From Oscillospiraceae bacterium (GTDB lineage Bacteria > Bacillota_A > Clostridia > Oscillospirales > Oscillospiraceae): DNA of 5,337 bases. The notes beneath the pieces were generated by a model. It saw nothing but the letters and a program-made list of their open reading frames with translations. It made no database searches and was not told the DNA's origin. Shown one piece after another: positions 1 through 5,337 of the stretch. The translations under genes and the position numbers were made by a program. The DNA lies in NCBI GenBank assembly GCA_017396725.1, contig JAFQLA010000065.1:1-5337 (forward strand). Reading direction: 5' to 3'. The first letter of the stretch is position 1. Every line of letters starts with the position of its first letter.

Positions 1-38
1 AAAAGCAGCATCAGACCCTTCTTAGCCGCATATTTCAC
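1..38 (-). CDS. Start of probable ABC transporter permease (5' fragment, runs off left edge)
   Basis: Only the first 12 codons are visible, starting with GTG at 38-36 and reading M-K-Y-A-A-K-K-G-L-M-L-L. A strong AAAGGAGG ribosome binding site lies 8 bases upstream, and the start is 25 bases after the stop of the binding-protein gene on the same strand, so the two are probably cotranscribed. A short basic N-terminus (three lysines) followed by the beginning of a hydrophobic stretch suits an inner-membrane permease of the DppB/OppB type, which is what normally follows a family 5 binding protein. The family call rests on context, because the visible peptide is too short to carry a family motif. 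An unrelated membrane or secreted protein cannot be excluded. Confidence 0.55.
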   Translation of the reverse strand, partial: MKYAAKKGLMLL

Positions 39-46
39 AGCACTCG

Positions 47-54
47 CCTCCTTT
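47..54 (-). promoter_or_regulatory. Ribosome binding site for the GTG-start gene
   Basis: On the minus strand this reads AAAGGAGG, a near-perfect match to the 3' end of 16S rRNA. It is followed by 8 bases and then GTG at 38-36. It is the main evidence that a new gene begins here and that GTG, rather than the ATG nine codons in, is the start. Confidence 0.8.
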
Positions 55-63
55 CTCTCGTTT

Positions 64-1614
64 TTAGTTCACATAGTGGATCAAAGAAAGATCCAGCGCA
101 TACATGGGATAGAACTCATAGCCTGCAAGATTGGTTTTGATGGCTACCAGATCCGCCATATCCTGAATATAGACATTGGCTGCCGTTTCGGCAAGGATGG
201 TTTCCATCTCGTGATAGAGGGCCGTCTGTTCTTCGGCATCGCTTGCGGCAATGGCGCGGGCAAGCAGATCGTCATATTCGGGGTTATTGTAGTTGATAAA
301 GTTCTTGGAGGCGGTGGATGCAAAACGCTCCAGCATAGCGCGGGCGGTAAGATAGGTAGCGTCCACGCCTACGACAGTCGCCTCAAAATCACGGCCCACA
401 TAAACATCGTTGACCCATGTGGTCCAGGTGATAGGTTCAATGGTCACCTCCACGCCGATCTCGCGGTAGAGTTCCTTGACTACCTGCGCGGTATCGATAT
501 GGGGCTGATAGTTGTCGGGCACGCGGATAGTCAGCTCAAAGCCATCGGGATAACCGGCATCTGCCAGCAGTTCCTTGGCCTTGGCCACATCATAGGGATA
601 GTAATCCACCAGCTCGGGCAGATGATACTTTTCAAAAGCGGGGTACATACTTGTGCCAACAGCCGTGCCGTGACCGCCGGCAATGAAATCCATCACCGTC
701 TGGCGGTTCATACCGTAGCACAGGGCCTGGCGCACGCGTTCATCATTGAGGGGTTCCACATTGTGGTTGAGATAAATGGCCTGCACCAGATTCATGGTGC
801 CTTCCAGCACATTGTAATCATCACCCAGCTGGGCAACCTGCGCGGCGGTCAGGTGCGCGCAAAGGTCGATGACGCCGTTCTGCAAAGACATCATCATAAC
901 ATCCGCGTTTTCCACCACCTTGTAAGTCACCTTATCCAGGTAAGCGGGAGTGCCCCAATACTCCGCAAAGCGCTCAAGGACGATATTATCCTGCGCAACA
1001 CGGGACACGAAGCGGAAAGGACCGGTGCCGACAGGCGCGGTGGATTGCTGATCGTAGTCCTTGGGAATGATGGCGCAGGTGAGATACGCCAAAAACTCAT
1101 TATTGGGCTGATCAATGGTGATCACTACGGTTTTTTCGTCAGTTGCTTCTACGGATTGGACACAAGAAAGCGCCGGCACCAGAGCTTCTCCCTCTGATGT
1201 GTCGGCGCAGCGTTCGATAGAGTATACAACATCCTCTACGGTCACATTCTCGCCGTTATGAAACTTGATACCCTCACGCAGGATAAAGGTATATTGAGTT
1301 TCTTCGGGGGAAATATCATAGTCTTCGGCAACCGCAGGGATAAGTTCACCGCTTGAAGTAGCTTTCATCAAACCTTCATACACGTTGAACAAGACCTCTT
1401 TAGTTCCTGCCTCTACGGTTTTATGCGGGTCAAGACTATCTTCCAGGTCCTGAGCAATGCCCACGGTAATTTCACCGCCGTGGACACTCTCTCCGGTAGA
1501 AACATTGCTGCCGTCATTTCCGGGCTGCTCATCCGTGCTGCCGCCTCCGCAGGAGCAGAGTACAGCGCTCATCAAAGCCGCCAGAAGGAAAATACTGAGG
1601 ATTCTTTTTGCCAT
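64..1614 (-). CDS. Family 5 extracellular solute-binding lipoprotein (peptide/nickel ABC transporter, OppA/DppA-like)
   Basis: A 516-residue lipoprotein of the SBP_bac_5 family (PF00496). It should capture a peptide-like or other small solute outside the membrane and deliver it to an ABC permease. Residues 1-21 form a lipoprotein signal peptide: basic M-A-K-R, a hydrophobic core, then lipobox L19-C20-S21 before the lipidated C22. A Gly/Ser/Asp-rich tether follows to about residue 46. Family landmarks are clear: the YTF-LREGIKFHNG segment with V-E-D-V-V-Y-S at 108-132, P-V-G-T-G-P-F at 194-200, D-E-R-V-R-Q-A-L at 291-298 with G-M-N-R following, and the A-K-E-L-L-x-x-A-G-Y-P-D-G-F segment at 346-359. 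Length is normal for the family. The ATG at 1614 was chosen because GAAAGGAG lies just upstream and the signal peptide begins there; an in-frame ATG at 1665 would add 17 residues before the signal peptide and has no good ribosome site. It is apparently the first gene of its operon, with the downstream gene 25 bases away. The ligand cannot be read from the sequence; dipeptide, oligopeptide, nickel or glycoside are all possible. Confidence 0.95.
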   Translation of the reverse strand: MAKRILSIFLLAALMSAVLCSCGGGSTDEQPGNDGSNVSTGESVHGGEITVGIAQDLEDSLDPHKTVEAGTKEVLFNVYEGLMKATSSGELIPAVAEDYDISPEETQYTFILREGIKFHNGENVTVEDVVYSIERCADTSEGEALVPALSCVQSVEATDEKTVVITIDQPNNEFLAYLTCAIIPKDYDQQSTAPVGTGPFRFVSRVAQDNIVLERFAEYWGTPAYLDKVTYKVVENADVMMMSLQNGVIDLCAHLTAAQVAQLGDDYNVLEGTMNLVQAIYLNHNVEPLNDERVRQALCYGMNRQTVMDFIAGGHGTAVGTSMYPAFEKYHLPELVDYYPYDVAKAKELLADAGYPDGFELTIRVPDNYQPHIDTAQVVKELYREIGVEVTIEPITWTTWVNDVYVGRDFEATVVGVDATYLTARAMLERFASTASKNFINYNNPEYDDLLARAIAASDAEEQTALYHEMETILAETAANVYIQDMADLVAIKTNLAGYEFYPMYALDLSLIHYVN

Positions 1615-1619
1615 GGTTT

Positions 1620-1627
1620 CTCCTTTC
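1620..1627 (-). promoter_or_regulatory. Ribosome binding site of the solute-binding protein gene
   Basis: The minus strand reads GAAAGGAG, 5 bases before the ATG at 1614-1612. It decides the start in favour of this ATG over the in-frame ATG at 1665. A 6-bp hairpin (1628-1643) ends immediately upstream of it. Confidence 0.85.
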
Positions 1628-1643
1628 GATGCATTTTTGCATC
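1628..1643 (-). other. Small hairpin directly upstream of the ribosome binding site
   Basis: GATGCA and TGCATC form a perfect 6-bp stem around a 4-base A-rich loop (AAAA on the transcript). The stem abuts the ribosome binding site at 1620-1627 without covering it. It could keep the site exposed or act as a weak stabilising element. No U-tract follows, so it is not a terminator. Confidence 0.5.
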
Positions 1644-1676
1644 TGACAACAAATTTTCCTACCATATTCAGTTTTT

Positions 1677-1696
1677 CTCGGCATTTTCATGCCAAG
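1677..1696 (-). other. GAAA-capped stem-loop at the predicted 5' end of the binding-protein transcript
   Basis: On the minus-strand RNA, CUUGGCAU (1696-1689) pairs with AUGCCGAG (1684-1677), giving 8 pairs with one U-G wobble, capped by a GAAA loop of the stable GNRA class. The predicted transcription start from the TATAAT at 1704-1709 is about 1697, so the stem begins at or next to the first nucleotide. Such 5'-terminal stems are known to protect mRNAs from decay. As DNA, the same inverted repeat could be an operator just downstream of the -10 box. The sequence cannot separate the two roles. Confidence 0.6.
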
Positions 1697-1703
1697 CCAA
1701 TCT

Positions 1704-1732
1704 ATTATACCTCTCAGTTATATTTTTGGCAA
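1704..1732 (-). promoter_or_regulatory. Sigma-A-type promoter of the binding-protein operon
   Basis: On the minus strand, TTGCCA (1732-1727) and a perfect TATAAT (1709-1704) are separated by exactly 17 bases. The -35 differs from consensus by one base. The predicted start is near 1697, giving a leader of about 80 bases to the ATG at 1614. The -35 lies only three bases beyond the T-tract of the upstream gene's terminator. Confidence 0.85.
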
Positions 1733-1735
1733 TAT

Positions 1736-1764
1736 AAAAATGAGCGGCATTGCCGCCCATTTTT
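1736..1764 (-). terminator. Intrinsic terminator of the AI-2E family gene
   Basis: On the minus strand, AAAAATGGGCGGC pairs with GCCGCTCATTTTT around an AAT loop: a 13-pair stem with a GC-rich core and one G-U wobble, ending in a U-tract. It starts 31 bases after the stop at 1796. On the plus strand the wobble position becomes an A-C mismatch (1743/1757), so the minus strand pairs better, in agreement with the gene it follows. No plus-strand gene ends here. Confidence 0.85.
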
Positions 1765-1795
1765 TATTCCGTATCCGACACCGTTCCCTTGCCTC

Positions 1796-2980
1796 TTACT
1801 GTTCCTTCGTATAATCTTCAAGAGCAACGGGTTTTCCCTTTTCTTTCAGCCGGAATTCCACATATGCCTGGAAAGCCGCATAGCAGCACGCGAAAACAGG
1901 CACGCCGAAAAACATACCTGCCACCCCGAAGAAACCGCCGCCTACCAGAATAGCAACGATGACCCAGAAGCTGGAAATACCGGTGGAATCGCCCAGGATC
2001 ATGGGGCCCAGAATATTTCCATCAAACTGCTGAAGCAGGAAAACAAAAATAATGAAATAGAGACATTTGATGGGGCTCACCAGCAAGATGAGGAACGCGC
2101 TGGGGATAGCACCCAAAAACGGTCCAAAGAAGGGGATCACATTGGTAACGCCCACGATCAGACTCACAAGGGGCGCGTAGGGCATATTCAAAATAGTGGT
2201 ACCCAAATAGCAGAGGAACCCAATGATCAGGGAGTCCAGCAGCTTGCCGCGGACAAATCCGCCGAAAATGAAGTTGGCCCGCTCAGCGCACTTGAGCACC
2301 AACGCCGTGGTCCCTTCCTTAAAGAGGGCAGAAACCGCGCGGCGGCTGCTGGCAAGACAGCTTTCTTTGGTATAGAGCAGGTAAATGGACACGATCACGC
2401 CCACCACAAGATCCATGGCAAAGGTGATGACGCTCCAAACGCCATCCGTAACCGCTACGAGGATCTGCTGCGCCTGAGGCATGACCCGCGTGATCCAGGA
2501 TTGCAGGTCACCGAAATAACCGTCCAGCAGATCCAGCACCCAGCGCTCCAGTTCAGGATTGTTTTCCAGAAGATGCTTGATCCAGGCATAGACCGTGTTG
2601 TAATACTCTTCAGCGTTATTGATGAGCACCTTGGCACTGTCCATCAGCTGCGGAATAAGAATTCGGAAAAGAAGATACACGCAAAGCCCCATAAAACACA
2701 TGGTAACGAGAATGCTCAGGGCGCGGATGCCTCTATTTTTAAATTTCTCGGTTTTCAGATAGCGGCGGAAAAGCGGCTTGAGGAAATACTCTTCCAGTTT
2801 ATTCACCAGCGGTGCAAGCAAAAAGGCAAGGAACACGCCGTACAACACCGGCATAGAGACCTCCAGCAGCTTTTTGGCAAAAACGATCAGCGTGCCGGTG
2901 GAGAAAAAGGTATCATAAACTACGAGGATAGCGCACACCGTCAAAAGCGCGGTAAGCCCCCATGCAATGTATCTTTTCAT
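1796..2980 (-). CDS. AI-2E family transporter (PF01594, formerly UPF0118), multi-pass membrane protein
   Basis: A 394-residue integral membrane protein, a typical length for this family. Hydrophobic segments lie at about 5-22, 43-59, 86-108, 181-203, 248-264, 267-300, 303-317 and 336-372. A long polar loop spans roughly 110-175. Family hallmarks in the C-terminal half are N-V-I-P-F-F-G-P-F-L-G-A-I-P at 280-293, the Q-Q-x-D-G-N-I-L-G-P segment at 317-326, S-S-F-W-V-I at 336-341, and the glycine-rich G-G-G-F-F-G-V-A-G-x-x-x-G-V-P-V at 347-362. Characterised members include the AI-2 exporter TqsA and Na+/H+ antiporters, so the substrate here is open and quorum-signal transport should not be assumed. 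The ATG at 2980 is the natural start, with MKRY leading into the first membrane segment; its ribosome site is modest (AGGTG at 2995-2991, 10 bases upstream). It is a single-gene unit with its own promoter and terminator, divergent from the lipid kinase gene. Confidence 0.93.
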   Translation of the reverse strand: MKRYIAWGLTALLTVCAILVVYDTFFSTGTLIVFAKKLLEVSMPVLYGVFLAFLLAPLVNKLEEYFLKPLFRRYLKTEKFKNRGIRALSILVTMCFMGLCVYLLFRILIPQLMDSAKVLINNAEEYYNTVYAWIKHLLENNPELERWVLDLLDGYFGDLQSWITRVMPQAQQILVAVTDGVWSVITFAMDLVVGVIVSIYLLYTKESCLASSRRAVSALFKEGTTALVLKCAERANFIFGGFVRGKLLDSLIIGFLCYLGTTILNMPYAPLVSLIVGVTNVIPFFGPFLGAIPSAFLILLVSPIKCLYFIIFVFLLQQFDGNILGPMILGDSTGISSFWVIVAILVGGGFFGVAGMFFGVPVFACCYAAFQAYVEFRLKEKGKPVALEDYTKEQ

Positions 2981-3026
2981 GCCCTGTTCACACCTGCCTT
3001 TTCTGTGTTTTCCTTGTTATAATACC

Positions 3027-3055
3027 ATAATACCCATTTTAGTTCCCAATTGCAA
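3027..3055 (-). promoter_or_regulatory. Promoter of the AI-2E family gene
   Basis: The minus strand reads TTGCAA (3055-3050), a 17-base spacer, then TATTAT (3032-3027), one mismatch from TATAAT. The predicted start is near 3020, giving a leader of about 40 bases. A second TATTAT (3024-3019), preceded by TG-N as in an extended -10 and lying 18 bases from TTGGGA (3048-3043), is an alternative core. The -35 hexamer is the same one used by the divergent promoter. Confidence 0.7.
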
Positions 3056-3078
3056 TACTTCTTTCCCTGTGTTATAAT
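3050..3078 (+). promoter_or_regulatory. Promoter of the lipid kinase gene
   Basis: TTGCAA (3050-3055) and a perfect TATAAT (3073-3078) are separated by exactly 17 bases, and TG at 3070-3071 provides an extended -10. The predicted start is about 3084-3085, giving a leader of about 70 bases before the ATG at 3155. Because TTGCAA is its own reverse complement, it also serves as the -35 for the minus-strand promoter. Confidence 0.8.
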
Positions 3079-3085
3079 GCCTTGC

Positions 3086-3105
3086 GAAGGCGCATTTTGC
3101 CCTTC
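3086..3105 (+). other. Stem-loop at the start of the lipid kinase leader
   Basis: GAAGG (3086-3090) pairs with CCTTC (3101-3105). After one bulged C, GC pairs with GC around an ATTTT loop. The stem starts one or two bases after the predicted transcription start. It is followed by TTTCAACT, not a clean U-tract, so a 5'-end stabilising stem is more likely than an attenuator. The assignment is weak. Confidence 0.4.
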
Positions 3106-3140
3106 TTTCAACTTGTGTGTTTTTTATTTGGGCAATTTTA

Positions 3141-3147
3141 AGAAAGG
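3141..3147 (+). promoter_or_regulatory. Ribosome binding site of the lipid kinase gene
   Basis: AGAAAGG sits 7 bases before the ATG at 3155. It selects this start over the upstream in-frame ATGs, of which the earlier would lie before the predicted transcription start. Confidence 0.75.
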
Positions 3148-3154
3148 CAATATC

Positions 3155-4039
3155 ATGGCAAAATCTCTTCTTTTTATTGTCAACCCCCGGGCAGGCAAGA
3201 AGAAATCCGCTGCTCCTCTTTTTGAGGCAGTCTCCGTTTTCTCTGCCGCCGGATATCTCATCTCCGTCCACCAGACGGATGGCCGGGGCGATGCCACCCG
3301 CTATGTGGCGCAAAACGGCATGCATTACGATGTGATCGCCTGCTGCGGCGGCGACGGAACGCTGAATGAGACCATCAACGGCATCATGCAGCTTTCCACT
3401 CAGCCTCTGCTGTGCTACCTTCCCGCCGGCAGCACCAACGATTTTGCCGCCAGCCTCGCCCTATCCTCCAATCCCGAAATAGCTGCACAGGCAGTCTGGC
3501 GCCATACGCCCCGCAAACTGGACATCGGCAAATTCAACCAGCGGCTTTTTGCCTATGTCGCCTCCTTCGGCGCTTTTACCCGTGCCTCCTATGCCGCTCC
3601 CCAAAGCGCCAAAAACGCACTGGGCCATCTTGCCTATATTCTCGAAGGCGTCAAGGATCTTGATACCCTTCGTCCCTACCGTGTCAAGGTGGAGGCGGAC
3701 GGTGAATACTTTGAAGGCGAATTCCTTTTCGGCGCCATCACCAACTCCACCTCTGTTGCCGGTCTCATGAAGATCGATCCCAGCCTTGTGGACATGGGAG
3801 ACGGAAAGTTTGAACTGCTGCTCATCCCCCTGCCCAAAAGTCTTGCCGACCTGCAGGGCCTTCTGGACGCGGCAGTGCGGCAGAATTTTGCCTCACCCTA
3901 CCTTATTTTCCGCCATGTAAGCCATGTGACGGTGCAGACAAAAGAAGATCTTCCCCGGTCGCTGGACGGTGAGTATGCCCCCAGCGCGCCCGAAGTGCAT
4001 ATCGATAATCTCCATCATGCGCTGGAGCTTCTGGTATAA
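3155..4039 (+). CDS. Diacylglycerol kinase-type lipid kinase (DgkB/YegS/BmrU family)
   Basis: A 294-residue soluble, membrane-associating lipid kinase with a DAGK catalytic domain (PF00781), a standard length for the family. It should transfer phosphate from ATP to diacylglycerol or a related lipid at the cytoplasmic face. In Gram-positive bacteria DgkB recycles diacylglycerol released by lipoteichoic acid synthesis into phosphatidic acid. Visible motifs: N-P-R-A-G-K at 10-15, the nucleotide-binding G-G-D-G-T-L-N-E at 65-72, P-A-G-S-T-N-D-F-A at 90-98, the D213-M-G-D-G-K segment matching the family's Mg-site loop, and D-G-E at 271-273, the position of the catalytic base in DgkB. All key motifs are present, so it should be active. 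The start at 3155 is set by the AGAAAGG site and by the usual N-terminus directly before the first beta strand. It stands alone, divergent from the AI-2E gene and convergent with tex. DgkB is the most likely assignment, but substrate within this family is hard to read from sequence, so no symbol is given. Confidence 0.93.
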   Translation: MAKSLLFIVNPRAGKKKSAAPLFEAVSVFSAAGYLISVHQTDGRGDATRYVAQNGMHYDVIACCGGDGTLNETINGIMQLSTQPLLCYLPAGSTNDFAASLALSSNPEIAAQAVWRHTPRKLDIGKFNQRLFAYVASFGAFTRASYAAPQSAKNALGHLAYILEGVKDLDTLRPYRVKVEADGEYFEGEFLFGAITNSTSVAGLMKIDPSLVDMGDGKFELLLIPLPKSLADLQGLLDAAVRQNFASPYLIFRHVSHVTVQTKEDLPRSLDGEYAPSAPEVHIDNLHHALELLV

Positions 4040-4042
4040 ATT

Positions 4043-4074
4043 AAAGAGCCCTCGTCTTTCGACGAGAGCTCTTT
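4043..4074. terminator. Bidirectional intrinsic terminator between the lipid kinase and tex genes
   Basis: AAAGAGC-C-CTCGTC (4043-4056) faces GACGAG-A-GCTCTTT (4061-4074) around a TTTC loop. On the plus strand there is one C-A mismatch and the stem is followed by TTTTTCTTTT, ending the kinase transcript 4 bases after its stop. On the minus strand the mismatch becomes a U-G pair, the loop becomes GAAA (GNRA class), and the stem starts 6 bases after the tex stop codon. One element therefore serves both convergent genes. Confidence 0.9.
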
Positions 4075-4079
4075 TTCTT

Positions 4080-5337
4080 TTATTCTTTGGGCACCTGACG
4101 CATGGAAAGGGAGATGCGCTTTTTCTTCTCCTCCACATCCAGCACCACGACCTTTACCACATCGCCTACCGATACTACTTCGGAAGGATGCTTGATAAAG
4201 CGGTTGCAGACCTGAGAAATATGAACAAGACCGTCCTGATGGACACCGATATCCACAAATACGCCAAAGTCGATGACATTGCGCACCGTACCGGTGAGCA
4301 CCATACCAGCCTTGAGATCCTTCATCTCAAGCACATCGGTGCGGAGAATGGGCGCGGGCAGCTCATCACGGGGATCGCGGCCGGGCTTAAGCAGTTCTTT
4401 CACCACATCCTGCAGTGTGGGCACACCGCAGCCGCACTGTGCGGCAAGGGCCTCTTCGCCCTGCGCCTTCACACGCTGGGCAAGATCGCCTATCTTGCCT
4501 GCCGCCACATCCGCCATGGTATAGCCGCAGCACGCAAGGAGCTTTTCCGCCGCTGCGTAGGATTCGGGATGGACGCCGGTATTGTCCAGCACGGCCCGGC
4601 TTTCCGGCACGCGCAGGAAGCCCGCGCACTGTTCAAAAGCCTTGGGGCCGAGCTTGGGCACTTTCAAAAGCTGCTTGCGGGTGGTAAATGCGCCGTTTTC
4701 TTCACGGTATTTCACAATATTCTTAGCCGTGGTGCCGTTGAGGCCCGACACATGACTAAGGAGCGAAGGGGATGCGGTATTCACATCCACGCCCACAGCG
4801 TTTACGCAGTCTTCCACCACGCCGCCAAGGGTCTCGTCCAGCCGTTTCTGGGGCATATCGTGCTGATACTGGCCCACGCCGATGGCCTTGGGATCGATCT
4901 TCACCAGTTCTGCCAGCGGATCCTGCAGGCGGCGGGCAATAGAAACGGCGGAGCGGAGATTCACATCATATTCAGGGAATTCCTCTGCCGCCAGCTTGGA
5001 TGCGGAATAAACGGACGCGCCCGCTTCGTTGACGATCATATAGCTCACGCCGCTGAGGCTGCGGATCATTTCCACGGCCATAGCTTCCGTCTCACGGGAG
5101 GCGGTACCGTTGCCGATGGCGATATGCTCTACATGATACTTGCGGATAAGGGCGGAAAGCTTGGTGATGGCATCCTTCTTCTGGCGCTCGCCGAAAGTGG
5201 GATAGACCACAGCGGTATCCAGCACCTTACCTGTGCCGTCCACCACCGCCACCTTGCAGCCGTGGGAATAGCCGGGGTCGAGACCCATAGTCACATGGCC
5301 CTTTACGGGAGGCTGCATCAAAAGGGGTTTGAGATTC
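4080..5337 (-). CDS. tex: Tex-family RNA-binding transcription accessory protein (C-terminal 418 residues, 5' part beyond the right edge)
   Basis: The reading frame is open to the window edge and ends with TAA at 4082-4080. The visible 418 residues correspond to the C-terminal part of Tex, normally a little over 700 residues. Visible-residue positions: a YqgF-like RNase H-fold domain begins near 15 with G-L-D-P-G-Y-S-H-G-C-K-V-A-V-V-D at 18-33 and G-N-G-T-A-S-R-E-T-E at 75-84. The family segment G-V-G-Q-Y-Q-H-D lies at 153-160. Helix-hairpin-helix repeats follow at about 180-243 (V-N-T-A-S and P-K-L-G-P). A C-terminal S1 domain spans 342-412, with F-G-V-F-V-D at 357-362 and G-L-V-H-I-S at 369-374. 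Tex binds nucleic acids and associates with transcription and ribosomes in the cytoplasm. An internal TTG-ATG at 5321-5316 is not the start, because upstream in-frame codons already match the family (N-L-K-P-L-L). Promoter and start lie outside the window. Confidence 0.95.
   Translation of the reverse strand, partial: NLKPLLMQPPVKGHVTMGLDPGYSHGCKVAVVDGTGKVLDTAVVYPTFGERQKKDAITKLSALIRKYHVEHIAIGNGTASRETEAMAVEMIRSLSGVSYMIVNEAGASVYSASKLAAEEFPEYDVNLRSAVSIARRLQDPLAELVKIDPKAIGVGQYQHDMPQKRLDETLGGVVEDCVNAVGVDVNTASPSLLSHVSGLNGTTAKNIVKYREENGAFTTRKQLLKVPKLGPKAFEQCAGFLRVPESRAVLDNTGVHPESYAAAEKLLACCGYTMADVAAGKIGDLAQRVKAQGEEALAAQCGCGVPTLQDVVKELLKPGRDPRDELPAPILRTDVLEMKDLKAGMVLTGTVRNVIDFGVFVDIGVHQDGLVHISQVCNRFIKHPSEVVSVGDVVKVVVLDVEEKKKRISLSMRQVPKE

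Noticed and set aside
76..1197. A 373-codon open frame on the plus strand opposite the solute-binding protein gene
   Set aside because: It lies wholly antisense to a clear SBP_bac_5 protein, has no ribosome site or signal of its own, and its product is rich in His, Ile and Gly with no family motif. It is explained by codon bias of the opposite strand.
1615..1665. An N-terminal extension of 17 residues on the solute-binding protein starting at the ATG at 1665
   Set aside because: It would place charged residues before a complete lipoprotein signal peptide and has no adequate ribosome site, while GAAAGGAG stands just before the ATG at 1614.
1613..1700. The leader of the binding-protein operon as a riboswitch
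   Set aside because: About 80 bases with two simple hairpins is small. I recognise no known aptamer core, and there is no terminator or anti-terminator pair before the start codon.
1796..2980. Reading the AI-2E family gene as part of a quorum-sensing system
   Set aside because: No LuxS, Lsr or regulator gene is present in the window, and family members include ion antiporters. The name alone does not support a quorum-sensing role.
1457..3022. A 521-codon open frame on the plus strand running through the 1615-1795 intergenic region and the AI-2E gene
   Set aside because: It crosses the minus-strand promoter and terminator and lies antisense to a well-matched membrane protein. It yields a His/Gln/Lys/Asn-rich, low-complexity product with no recognisable domain. 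Length alone does not support it.
3050..3154. An N-terminal extension of 35 residues on the lipid kinase
   Set aside because: The extended frame starts inside the -35 hexamer, upstream of the predicted transcription start. The family N-terminus begins right after the ATG at 3155, which has its own ribosome site.
4387..4687. Small open frames on both strands inside the tex gene
   Set aside because: They overlap the helix-hairpin-helix and linker region of a clear Tex protein, have Arg/Pro/Ala-rich composition typical of shadow frames, and show no ribosome sites.

Overview
The window looks like ordinary chromosomal housekeeping sequence from a low-to-mid GC Gram-positive bacterium, most likely a gut-type member of the Clostridia (Bacillota). 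The reasons are AAAGGAGG-type ribosome binding sites, a short Bacillota-style lipoprotein signal with an L-C-S-C lipobox, sigma-A-like promoters, and the gene families present. Base composition is near 50% GC judged by eye. This assignment is an inference; there is no rRNA or marker gene to settle it.

Layout from left to right. Positions 1-38 (minus) hold the first 12 codons of a gene that leaves the window, probably the permease of a peptide-type ABC transporter. Positions 64-1614 (minus) encode its likely partner, a family 5 (OppA/DppA-like) substrate-binding lipoprotein, with its own strong promoter (1704-1732) and a structured leader. Positions 1796-2980 (minus) encode an AI-2E family (PF01594) membrane protein, ending in an intrinsic terminator (1736-1764) that sits directly against the -35 element of the next promoter. 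A 174-bp divergent intergenic region (2981-3154) carries back-to-back promoters that appear to share one palindromic -35 hexamer. Positions 3155-4039 (plus) encode a DgkB/YegS-type lipid kinase. A bidirectional terminator (4043-4074) separates it from a convergent gene, the C-terminal part of a Tex-family S1 RNA-binding protein (4080-5337, minus), which is cut by the right edge.

The genes form four or more independent transcription units rather than one pathway: solute uptake (binding protein plus permease), a membrane exporter/antiporter-type protein, phospholipid turnover (lipid kinase), and RNA-binding/transcription accessory function (Tex). I see no mobile element, CRISPR array, tRNA, rRNA, riboswitch of a class I can name, or defence system. 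No gap exceeds 300 bases. The most interesting signals are regulatory: the shared palindromic -35, the hairpins placed at the predicted 5' ends of two transcripts, and the terminators whose pairing is better on the minus strand. I found no evidence of a novel multi-gene system.
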